Assembly (NCBI GenBank): GCA_004335635.1
Contig: QAXH01006346.1
Span: 8,308-24,489, forward strand
Source: Chloromonas sp. AAM2
Lineage: Eukaryota > Chlorophyta > Chlorophyceae > Chlamydomonadales > Chlamydomonadaceae
DNA: 16,182 nucleotides
Direction of reading: 5' to 3'
Shown: piece by piece, positions 1 to 8,970 of the stretch
Numbering within the stretch: the first letter of the stretch is position 1
How the letters are laid out: every line of letters starts with the position of its first letter
Notes under the pieces: generated by a model
What the model saw: only the letters and a program-made list of their open reading frames with translations
The model's database searches: none
What the model was told of the DNA's origin: nothing
Program-made: the position numbers and the translations under genes

Positions 1-270
1 GTGACGAGCAGTCCTCCCTAGACTGAGCACCATGTTAACAAGAAAGAACAACAGGTGACGAGCAGTCCTCCCTAGACTGAGCACCATGTTGACAAGAAAG
101 AACAACAGGTGGCAAGCGGTCCTCCCTAGACTGAGCACCATGTTAACAAGAAAGAACAACAGGTGGCAAGCAGTCCTCCCTAGACTGAACACCATGTTAA
201 CAAGAAAGAACAACAGGTGGCAAGCGGTCCTCCCTAGACTGAACACCATGTTAACAAGAAAGAACAACAG
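1..270. repeat. 54-bp minisatellite, five copies
   Basis: Five head-to-tail copies of a 54-bp unit lie at 1-54, 55-108, 109-162, 163-216 and 217-270, and a decayed start of a sixth follows at 271. Copies differ by a few substitutions (for example gtgacgagc versus gtggcaagc), and each carries the block ccatgtt(a/g)acaagaaag. The array touches the window edge, so it may extend further left. It lies 44 bp beyond the stop codon of the minus-strand gene ending at 317 and may fall in its 3' UTR. The period is a multiple of three, so one plus-strand frame stays open as an 18-residue repeat from 86 to 274. I see no promoter, splice or homology support for translation. Confidence 0.95.
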
Positions 271-316
271 GTAACAAGGCATGCCACACAGTGCAGCGTC
301 ATGAGTAACAGTGCAG

Positions 317-1547
317 TCATGTGATCTGATCTTGACTAGGCTTCATGTACTGGCGCATGGTGCCCTTGGTTTCCGCGCTGAGTGGCTTGGCGTCATGAGA
401 GTGCCGCACCTCTGCAGCGGGCACTGGTGCTGATGTTGCTTCTGGTGCCGGCTTGTCCTTCTTGTCTGCGCTAGCAGCCGTGCTGGTCTTGGAGCCAGCC
501 TTCGCTGCTGCCGCAGGAGCCTTATCCTTGTCTGCTCCTGCCTTAGCCGCCGCTGCAGGCTTGGGGGAGGCTGGTGCAGCTTTGCCTGCACGTGTGCGTA
601 GTAAAGAACAGGGTAAAGACAAGGAAGCGCGCACACGCAAGGGCCGTGAAAGGCATTGGGCAAGAACCCTTAAACGTGGCGTGTACGTGGTGTGAGTGTC
701 ATGCGAAGTGGAGGTGTCGACACGGTGAACGAGGGAGTGATGAGTGTGATGAGTGCCCTTTATTCAGGGCAAGGGTGTAAGCATGGTTGCATGCCGTGAA
801 TGTGATGTATGTGTGCATGCCATTGAAGACATTTGCTGCATGAGCCCATGGCAGTTAACACATGTGATGAAGGTCCCCCATGGCAGTAGGTACATGCCAT
901 GTGCACACCTGTGGCAGCAGCTGCTTTGCTGGAGAAACGTGCGGAAGGTGGCCTGGCTGAAGCACCACCGCCTGATGCCTTGGCTGAGTCAATGAGCTTG
1001 GTGAGCCGAGTCTTCTCCAAGGGTTTGAGTGGCAGCTTGGCCAAGTGGGCATCCGTGACATGCTGCAAATCATCTGGGTCACTGTAGCCCAGCATGTGCA
1101 CCAGACAGCTGGCCACGCTGGGTGTGATGCCATTGTCCTTAAGCAGCGCCTTGCCACGGTCTGGGCAGTCTACTTGATCCCAACTAGCCACTTCCTGTGA
1201 AAGTGAAAGACAGGTTGGGCGCACAACACACGTCGGATGCTTGCATGAAGGTCAGGTTGCAGTCAGGCCGGAGCTGAGTCCATCGCCTATATTGAAGATA
1301 TCCTTGCCTTGACTTCGGTGATGGCGCTGAGGACCTGCTTGTTCTTCAGCTCGGCGTCGTCGCTCAAAACCACATCTCCACCTGTTGGAAAGTCCGGGTC
1401 AGGTGCCGAGAGCACAATGGCCAACTCCTGGCCGATATTGGCTTGTTTTCTAACTTCTGCGGTGACATCGCAAACCTTGGGCTTCTTGGGAAAGGTGAGC
1501 TTAAGGTTTTTGTTCTCTAACTTGACCAGCAACACAAACTCGCTCAT
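317..1547 (-). CDS. Unknown 264-aa protein with SAM-like region and Ala/Lys/Pro tail (3 exons)
   Basis: The exons, in transcript order, are 1547-1308, 1194-909 and 585-317. The start ATG sits in an A-rich context (gaaaATGAG). Exon 1 joins exon 2 in phase 0 through a probable GC-AG intron. Exon 2 ends CACAG|GTGTGC in phase 1, and exon 3 starts after tgcag so that the split codon reads Gly. The product is 264 aa. Residues 1-80 (starting MSEFVLLVKLENKNLKLTF) look like a small beta-rich, possibly ubiquitin-like fold. Residues about 81-150 contain a Leu-rich helical stretch with LGYSDPDDLQ, VTDAHLAKL and LEKTRLTKLI, which resembles SAM-type domains. From about 155 the protein is low-complexity Ala, Lys, Pro and Ser, like a linker-histone tail. 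I do not recognise the family, and the fold suggestions are guesses from pattern. The gene is divergent from the HAT-repeat gene at 1841. No TGTAA motif is visible downstream within the window. Confidence 0.72.
1195..1307 (-). other. Probable GC-AG intron (113 bp)
   Basis: On the minus strand exon 1 reads GTCAAG|GCAAGG and the intron ends ctttcacttt cacag. Joining 1308 to 1194 keeps phase 0 and runs into the conserved-looking EVASWDQV. A GT alternative six bases upstream (GAA|GTCAAG at 1313) also keeps phase, but it lacks G at -1 and has C at +3, so it fits the donor consensus much worse. Unspliced, the frame stops within seven codons. Confidence 0.6.
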
Positions 1548-1840
1548 TTTCTACAGACTCTTATCAAAACGCAAGCCTCTACAGTGAGCACAGGCCTTGG
1601 CCAAAACCTGGTCAAAGTCAAACTTCGTTTCTTGCAACACGTTTCTTGCGCAAAAAATCACTAAACTGAGATCCGGGCTAGGACTGCTCTTATTGAAGCC
1701 AGTGAGCCACATAGCTGGTCCTATCAAGCTCACATGGAGGATCCAGTGCGTCGTGACGTGGCTCGCGGATCTGTTCGCTCTTTACCTGCCTGCATTGGCG
1801 TGGCAGGCAAGAGAAGCAGTCGTCTGTGCTGAGGTTTACA
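1548..1840. promoter_or_regulatory. Short divergent intergenic region, likely bidirectional promoter
   Basis: The start codons of the minus-strand gene (1547) and the plus-strand HAT gene (1841) are 293 bp apart and point away from each other. Both 5' UTRs and both promoters must therefore share this interval unless upstream non-coding exons exist. I see no clear TATA box. The middle part, about 1621-1680, is A/T-richer than its flanks. The promoter role is inferred from geometry only. Confidence 0.5.
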
Positions 1841-4633
1841 ATGCTGCTGGTCAGTGGCTCCGCCTTCGCTCCTGCATCAGCGATGGCGGGCCTGCAGCGC
1901 AACTTTGAAGCACCAAGAAGCCCAATGTTTCACACCTCCAGGGCACCTCCATGTTGCCAGCGCCAGCCGGCTAGTCATGCGCTTCTAAAGCTTGTGGCAT
2001 CTGCTGCTTCCGGTGCAAACGGCAGCAGAAGGCAACATGGTTCTGTCGTGCAGCCTGCCCAACACAGCGTGAGAAGGCGAGCCTGGCATGACCGTATAGT
2101 CAGCCAGGCGTCTGCTTCCTTGGAGCCAGGTTCTGGTGTTGGGACCAACACATCGGGCAGGCGGCCTGACCCTCCCACCCAAGAACAAGTAGCGATGTAT
2201 CGCACAGCCAAATCGCTGCAGCTGGCTGGTCGCAGAAGTGATGCATTGGCTGTTCTGCAACAAGGCTTGACACGGTATCCCACTGACCGGCACATGCTGG
2301 GCCTGACCGCAACGCTCCTGACCAAGTCCAACCAGCTCTCCGCTGCCAGGACTTTGCTGCACACTGCATTGGAGCACTACCCCAGCCATCTGCCTTTTGT
2401 CACAGCTGCAGCCATGCTGGAAGTGAGGCTGGGCCAGCACGGAGCTGCTATCAGGCGCCTGGAGTACGCATGCGCCCAGTTCCCTGCCAATGCAGTGCTC
2501 CTGCAGGTTAGTGCCTTGTCTCAAATGTATCTGCCAAGTTGCACAGAGGGTCACATGGGGAATGGGCATGTGGCCAGCTGCATGCCATTTGCTACCTGAT
2601 TGTTCCTACAAATGCTGCAGAGCATGTGCCACATATGCTTGTCCCTGCATGATTTGCATGTGTATACCGTCGCGACATTGAATGCGTGTTGCATGGATGT
2701 GTAAACAGAAGCACTGGCCCTTGTTCAGGAATCACACCCACAGCGCGAACCCTTCCCCCACCCACCTACACCTACACACACACACACGCACACACTTTCA
2801 TCGCTTGCATGTGCAGACTCTGGGTGAGGTTGAGGCGGGTGCAGGCAACACCCAGCGTGCCCGTCAGTTACTGAGTGAGGCTGTGCGGCTGCGGCCCCAC
2901 ATGCCCCATGCCTACGCCGCATGGGCACAGCTGGAGCTTGCATGTGGGGATGTGGAGGGCGCGCGTAGGCTGTACAGCCTCGGCACGTGTGCGGTGGCAG
3001 CCCATGCACCTCTACTGCATGTAGGTCACTTGGGCACATGCATGGGGCAACGGGTGTGCACAGGGGATCCACAGCATGCATTGCAGTGACAGGTCATAGC
3101 ATGGTGGACAAGGACTCATGGGAGTACGAACAACTCAAGGACACAAAAGGCAGGACGGACTGCAAAGCAGCTGTTCCATGGCTCCCATGTGGGTTTGCAT
3201 TGGAATAGACCATACATGTCATGGGTTGCATGTGCTGTGCCAGGCATTTTACGCTGGTAGACAGAACCCGCCTTTCCTTGACTCTGCCACCGCTCTGTCT
3301 GACCTGTCCCCTGCAGGCGTGGGCCACCCTGGAGCAGGACCTGGGCCACACCTCGGCTGCCAAGCGGCTGTGCGACCAGGCGCTGCTGGCAGACCCACAA
3401 CACATGCCCAGCTACATGGTGAGGGCTTGGGGGTTGGGAGGGCCGGGCTGGCAGACCCACAGCAGGGGGCCTTCCATCCGGGGAAGGAAAGACAGGCTGG
3501 GGTAGGCGGGCATTGTGATTACCAGGCAACGGAGTCTAAGCTGTAGGCAGGGACATGCAATGCCGTGTCTGGTGGCGAGCGTTGCTGATTTTTCCACCAT
3601 CTTTACACCTGAACACAGCCTGGATTAGCCGACTTACGAGTACAGCGAGGAACCATCTTGGCATGTCAACTGTTGTGCTGGCACACCAGAACTTAGGAAA
3701 TGATGCAATGACCACCATGATTGACTTGCAGTTGGAATGAGGCACACCTATGCAACTTCAGTAATATAATGTTGCCATCATCAGGTTAAGGCTTCCCACC
3801 ATCGTTTGCTTGCATCTGTGCAGCTTCTGGGTCAGTTGGAGTGGGTCTCTGGCGATGCAGTAGCGGCGCGTGAGGTGTGGCGGCGGGGCAGCGGGGCGGG
3901 CGCGGGCGGGCCTTCGGCGCCCCTGCTGTGCTTCTGGGCGCAGCGAGAGGCACGAGTGCACAACTTCAAGGCGGCTAGGGAACTGCTGCAGGCAAGTCTG
4001 CGAAGATTACCAGTGCTGTCCGACACATTGATTCTACTGGATTCACATGAAGCAGACTTGGGCACGTGCTGCAAGTTTGTAACATGCGTCGAGCCATCTC
4101 AGGCAACTTCATCAGTGCCTCTGTTGTTTGGTATGTCACTGGACAATGACTTGCGCATGCCAGAGGTTATACGTACAACTCCATTACATGGCAGATGTGC
4201 ACATGGCGTTGGTTCAACAGACAATGGTCACTGTACATGTTAATGGTCCTCCTGTCTAACCGCAGGCTGCCCTGTCCGCCTCCCCCGGTGATACACATGC
4301 CGCGGGTCTGCTGGCCGCACTAGAGGACAGGGCAGGGGCGGCCGAGGCAGCGGGTCAGGCATACACAAGCATACTGCAGGGCAGCACCAGTATACTGCAG
4401 GGGAATACCAGTATACTGCAGGGGAATACCAGTATACTGCAGGGGAATACCAGTATACTGCAGGGCAGCACCAGTATACTGCAGGGAATTACCAGTAGTT
4501 TACAGGGCAACCAGGCGGCACATCAACAACAGGCCCTGCCACAACAGCAGGAGTTGCACTCACAAGTGCAAGCCCAGCAGCAGCAACAGCGTGTGGACCA
4601 GCGATCACAGGAGCGGCAGCAGGAGCGACGCGC

Positions 4634-4679
<46 letters not shown>

Positions 4680-7600
4680 CAACTGATGCAGCAGCTAGCG
4701 GAACAGCAGAAGCAGCAAAGGCAGCAAAGGCAGCAACAACAACAGCGTTTGCATGGCATGCACTCAATCAGTGCCAGTCTTCACCCAGCCACCCCCACCA
4801 CAGCTCCCACACCCAGCCCCAGCCCCTCTGTCTCCCCACCTACCCCCCTGCCTCCCCTCTCCCCCCATGCCCCGGTGCCCGCCCTGCTCTCCATGTACCA
4901 GCACCTGGTCAAGTGCGGTCAGGCAGAGCAGGCTGAGCAGGTGCTGGACCATGCGGAGGTGCTGGACCCGCACAACGGCTACCTGTGCCATATGCGGGGA
5001 CTGCTGGCGCAGAAAGAGGTAAGGCCCTCAAGATGCACTGAGCACTGTGTTGGCGGTGGGGTCGGCTAGCAGACCGGCTGTGGGGCTGACAGCAGCAGCA
5101 GGTGGCCCTAAGCCCAACCCTAACCCGGCTCTACAAGTCTGCCCTTGCATCCAATCGTCTTGGTGAATCTCCAACCCTTGTGCATGCCAGCACAGGCATA
5201 ACATCGACCGCACTTCTTCAAGTCTGCCCGTCATCATCAATCCTTAGTAGCATATGCCATGGGGTGCACCCGCAAACCTGTTGCACGCCACCACTTGAGC
5301 ACTGAACTGTTGCAATATGCCCGACATGACAATGAAAGTTACACCATAGCAGCTCGCATTGTAAGTCTGATTTGCCCTCTGTCGTGCGACCCCTCACCTG
5401 TCTGCTACCCCGTCTGCCCACAGGGTCTAGTGCGGGATGCGGAGACGTGGTTCCGCCGCGGAGCCCGCGCCCCGCCTCGGGCGGGCGGCCTGCTGTGCTG
5501 GGAGGGGCTGGCAGAGCTGTTAGCCTTCCTGGGCCGACCCGAGGACGCAAGGACTGCCTGGCGGCGGGGCGCGGGACATGCACGCAGGCATCAAGGCTGG
5601 GGACCAGCCCCTGCCGCTGCTGCCGCTTCTGGTTTCACCCCTGCTGCCCCTGCGGCAGCCCCCACCAATGCTGCGTTTGCCGCTGCTGGCGCATCTGCTG
5701 CTGCCGCACCTGCTGCCGCCCCTGCGGCGTCCAACCCCACAGCCAACCTTGTAGCCGACTCCACAGCCAACCCCGCAATGAATACCACAGCCAAACCCAC
5801 CATCAACCCTGCAACCAATCCCGCAACAACTAATGCAGCCAGCTCCACAACCATCGTTGCAGCCACCAGCCGGGCACACGAGACAATCTGCGATTTCGCC
5901 GACCTACAAATCCCCGGGCTAAACCCCAGCCACCTGCGCAGCCCCAGCACGGCTGTTCCCATGCCTGAACACCCCCAGCCACCCAACCCCTCATCAATCT
6001 CTGACGCCAACCACAGCCATGCGGGGTACGCAGGCCCCAATACACCCCAGGTCCCGTCTGCTGGAACGGGGACGTACGTGGGTTTGACCAGTCGGTACCT
6101 GCGTCAGTGGGCTCTGTTTGAGAAGAAGGACGGGCGGGCGGAGGAGGCAGGCAGGCTGTTCGCTGCGGCCACGGCTAAGGACCCTCAGGTGTGCATGATC
6201 ACAGGGTGCACTGATTGATAAGGTTCAGGGCTGGTGCTGGGAGGTTGCGGTTTGAGGCAGGCGATGCAGAGAGAATTTCAGGGCTGACAAGCCGCGTAGC
6301 AGACACAGGGGAGGCCATGTGCCAGATTCTAGACTTCTGTTGGGGCTGGTGCATGTTCAGAAAATCTGTGACATTGTGAGGCACAAGCTTGCCATGGCGG
6401 CCATGTATTGATCACAGGGAGTCACTCACTTGCTACCACAGTACGTGTTGCATGGCAGCTTGGTCATGCCTCCTGCCACGCATGCCATTCATGCGTGGTT
6501 GGGTGATCCCAAGTCTCAAGTGCAAGGCGCCATGTCATATCTTGTCGGTACACCTTGCTCACACCTGTGGCTTCTCATCTGGCTTTCTTGCCTGCTAAGA
6601 GCCAATCACTGGCCAAGCAGCTGCATAAATCACCATGTAGCAAGCCTCCTGCAAACGCCATGCCTCACACGGCCTTAAGCACTGATTGATGGAGTGACCT
6701 GAAGCTTTGAATCATGTGCATCCGATGCGCTTGCATGTCATGCCTTACACTGCCTGCAGTCCCTTGGCACTGATGGAGTAAGCCAATGATAGGGAATTAT
6801 GACCAGAAAGGTTCTCATGCTTCCAATCATGTACACCCGACTGTCATGCCTTGTTTTCACACTCGCAGGACTATAAGACCTGGCTGGCGTGGGCCGTGCT
6901 GGAGCGGCGGCTGGGCCAGCTACACACGGCCGAGCAGCTGTTCAGGCGGGGCATCGCGGCAGCGCCCCGTAACCCACACCTATGGTGCGTGGGGGGACGG
7001 AAAGCAGGCTGCAAATGCATAGTTTTGTACTTGTTGGGAGGCGAACGCTTTGGCGCTGTATCTTGTCTTGGGTCGACTGCATTGCATCCTCTGCGTCTTG
7101 TGTTTGCAAGGAGGCAATGGCACTTCAGGATGCACATGCTCATTCGCTCGTCTATCTGTGTGACGACTCTTTGAGCACAGGCTGGCGCTGCCGCTGCCGC
7201 AGGATTAGTTATTATGTGTTTACGGCACTGTCCTGTGCTTTCCATCACTTACAGCTTCTGTTGCAATCACGTGAAGCTGCATGGCACACACACCAAAGAT
7301 GTACTGGCTGCTCCAGCTACGTTGACTACTTGGCTGCTGCAAATAATGATTCGTAATGCAGCTGACTGCAAGTGCCCATATGAAGTGCTTGGCTGGTTGC
7401 TCACAGGCATGCCTACTCCACGATGCTGTGGCGCCAGAAGGGCGATGTCAACTCGGCCCGGGCCACGCTGAGGAAGGCCACCACCATGTGTCCCAGGTGT
7501 GTTTGAGCTGCTCGTGCATTGCATCAGGCTGTTCCTTTTGTGTGTTCGGAGGCGTGCTTGTCATTGAGGATGTGTTGGCCTGGTTCTGATGTGTGTGCAC

Positions 7601-8189
7601 GTGCACACATTTCAGTTCAGTCAATTCAATTCAGCCCGTTTCTCAGAACTCTCTCGACTTCTATTGTAATACCTGCCCCTAACCACGACGCTGGTGTATA
7701 CATATTGATTACATAGGGGGCACTGGTGTAACCTTATGGCATGTGGTTAGCTACACAGGTTCATGGTCATGGGGGACGTTTGTGTTGAACTCTGATGCAA
7801 AACTCATGTCGTGTTTCTGTGCCAAGCTGCAGTATCTGATTGACATGTGTGTTTGCAGGAGTGTGGCTCTCTGGCTGGAATGGGCACTGCTCGAGTGGAA
7901 GGGCGCAGGCGACCCGCTAGCCGCCCGGCAGCTGCTCAAGAAGGGCGCAGCAGTGCCCCTGACCCAGCCGTATGGGCCCCTGTACGAGGCTTGGACTCAG
8001 CTAGACAGGGAACTCATGGGGCGGAGAAAAGTTGTCTATGAAGATGAGAATGAGCAGAACAGCATGCAGGGAGAAAATGGTGGCATGGTGTATGGCGTGC
8101 ATGAGCAGGGAATGAGTGGCGAGGCGGAGAGAGGGTCAGTTTCTAGTGCCAGAGTTGAGGCTGCAGCCAGCCAGGCTATGCTGGTGTGA
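1841..8189 (+). CDS. HAT/TPR-repeat protein, likely chloroplast RNA-maturation factor (Mbb1/HCF107-like); 9 exons
   Basis: Exons are 1841-2506, 2817-3020, 3317-3418, 3824-3991, 4266-5018, 5424-6188, 6869-6984, 7407-7496 and 7859-8189, giving 1,064 aa. The first six exons join in phase 0 and the last two junctions are phase 2. Each junction restores a helical-repeat register (for example LLQ|TLGEVE, DPQ|DYKTWLAWA, HLW|HAYSTML). The first ATG gives a Ser/Ala/Arg-rich, acid-poor N-terminus of about 90 residues, typical of a transit peptide. Tandem 34-35-residue helix pairs follow, with HAT signatures such as WAQLE, AWATLE, TWLAWAVLE and LEWALLE plus DPxx/P at repeat ends, ending near residue 1010. 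HAT proteins such as Mbb1 and HCF107 bind chloroplast mRNA 5' ends, so that role is inferred by family. The solenoid is broken by low-complexity inserts at about 414-585 and 692-851. It is longer than the roughly 660 aa I recall for Chlamydomonas Mbb1. A nuclear or cytosolic HAT factor cannot be excluded. Confidence 0.85.
2774..2795. repeat. CA microsatellite in intron 1 of the HAT gene
   Basis: A run of mostly CA dinucleotides with one CG interruption lies just before the pyrimidine-rich acceptor tract of the intron ending at 2816. It probably varies in length between strains. No function is implied. Confidence 0.9.
3992..4265 (+). other. GC-AG intron 4 of the HAT gene (274 bp)
   Basis: The donor reads CTGCAG|GCAAGT, an exact match to the strong GC-donor consensus, and the acceptor reads aaccgcag. 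Splicing joins KAARELLQ to AALSASPGD, a normal TPR helix-B-to-turn transition, in phase 0. The nearby GT (GCAA|GTCTGC) would put exon 5 in a frame that stops within nine codons. Reading through gives a non-repeat-like tail that stops at 4243. GC-AG is the only reading I found that works. Confidence 0.85.
4365..4511 (+). repeat. 21-bp coding minisatellite, seven copies (heptapeptide repeat)
   Basis: Seven in-frame units start at 4365, 4386, 4407, 4428, 4449, 4470 and 4491. They encode T-S-I-L-Q-G-(S/N) and diverge in the last two copies. Units 2-4 are identical at the DNA level, which indicates recent expansion. In the protein they occupy about residues 414-462 of the HAT gene product, between two helical repeats. 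Confidence 0.95.
4635..4682 (+). repeat. CAG repeat encoding 16 glutamines
   Basis: Thirteen uninterrupted CAG codons are followed by CAA, CAG and CAA, giving Gln at residues 504-519 of the HAT protein. Gln-rich sequence continues on both sides (about 4525-4745) with Arg and Leu interruptions. It is followed by a Pro/Ser/Thr-rich stretch to about 4880. Confidence 0.95.
5604..6083 (+). other. Low-complexity Ala/Pro/Thr/Asn linker within exon 6 of the HAT gene
   Basis: About 160 residues (692-851 of the protein) are rich in Ala-Ala-Pro, followed by degenerate units of the type T-A-N-P and T-N-P-A-T and then a Pro/Ser/His-rich part. At the DNA level the middle is built from variants of acagccaacccc. 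It separates a helical repeat ending WRRGAGHARR from one starting SRYLRQWALFEKK. It is probably disordered. Confidence 0.8.
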
Positions 8190-8390
8190 ACTCTAAGGCA
8201 GAGGTAATGAGAGACAAAGTGACTGGTACATGGGTCAAAGCCCATCTGCGCTAGTCGCATACGTTTGGGGTTCTATGCATAGCTGCATATGCATGGCACT
8301 CAATTGCGACTTGAAGTGTAGGCTAGCATGCAGTTTTGCAACTCAGTGATGAGCAATCAGTATGCAGATGTGTTTAAGGAGAGGGTGTTC

Positions 8391-8395
8391 TGTAA
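8391..8395 (+). terminator. TGTAA polyadenylation motif of the HAT gene
   Basis: TGTAA lies 202 nt downstream of the stop codon at 8187-8189. This pentamer is the usual poly(A) signal of chlorophycean nuclear genes, so the transcript probably ends within 10-20 nt of it. Confidence 0.55.
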
Positions 8396-8876
8396 CCTTG
8401 AATCAGGAGTGTTGTGAAAGCAGTATTAACAGCACTCCCGCTCAGGATTGATAAGTCGGCTCAGACTGGGCCTGGTGCATTACAGTCCTTGGGGTTGTTT
8501 GATGCACGTCCCTGTTGAGTGCATGAGGTGAGAACATGTTGAGGCAACGGCTGCAGACTGCAGCGAGCGCACCATCCCAATCCAACACCATGACACTACA
8601 CGAAGAAGGCGAGCGGGTGGAAAAGGCAAGCTCACGTGCAAACCACCAACCGCCCGGTTGGACACTAAATCCTGGTTGGACACTAAATCACGAACTGCAG
8701 CGTGCTTATACAACCCACTGCATGCATCGCCGTCGCTCTTGACAAAGGACACATCCTGCGCAGCTATCTGCTGTGCGGACCAACGCCAGGTGAACTCCGC
8801 AACAGGTGGGCAAGAAAGGCGCTCGGAGACAGTAGCCGAACGTAGACTGCGAAGACACAAGCGTGCTTGGTGAACG
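8396..8876. other. Intergenic/5' region upstream of the 223-aa gene
   Basis: This stretch lies between the inferred end of the HAT transcript and the upstream ORF of the next gene. It must hold that gene's promoter and 5' UTR. A 16-bp direct repeat (8656-8689) is present. A minus-strand frame of 170 codons (8480-8992) is open here, but it resembles nothing and overlaps the next gene's first exon. No certain core promoter element is visible. Confidence 0.5.
8656..8689. repeat. 16-bp tandem duplication, 18-bp period
   Basis: The 16-mer ggttggacactaaatc occurs at 8656-8671 and again at 8674-8689, separated by ct. It could be a slippage product or a paired regulatory site. Nothing decides between these. 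Confidence 0.9.
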
Positions 8877-8969
8877 ATGGCTTGTGTTTTCAAGGCAAGG
8901 CAGCCAAGGCCAAGGTTTGTTCTCCTCGGTGGCTTTCCACGCAGGAGACTTTTCTGCATAACGCTGTGA
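8877..8969 (+). promoter_or_regulatory. Upstream ORF (30 codons) ending 1 nt before the main ATG
   Basis: An ATG at 8877 (acgATGG, good context) opens a frame that stops with TGA at 8967-8969. A single base then separates it from the ATG at 8971 that starts the 223-aa protein. If both lie on the same mRNA, translation of the main frame would need leaky scanning or reinitiation. The encoded peptide is Arg-rich and resembles nothing known to me. The transcription start is not known, so the uORF may not be transcribed. Confidence 0.4.
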
Positions 8970-8970
8970 T

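Noticed and set aside
86..274. Open 62-codon plus-strand frame in the 54-bp array
   Set aside because: It is open only because the repeat period is divisible by three. It has no splice, promoter or homology support.
3385..3461. 15-bp direct repeat gctggcagacccaca in exon 3 and the next intron
   Set aside because: It is short and isolated, and probably a chance or small local duplication.
4489..4767. Minus-strand poly-Ala and poly-Cys frames
   Set aside because: These are antisense shadows of the CAG tract and the Gln-rich exon of the HAT gene.
5105..5130. Telomere-like accctaaccc motif
   Set aside because: There are only about two imperfect units inside an intron, with no array.
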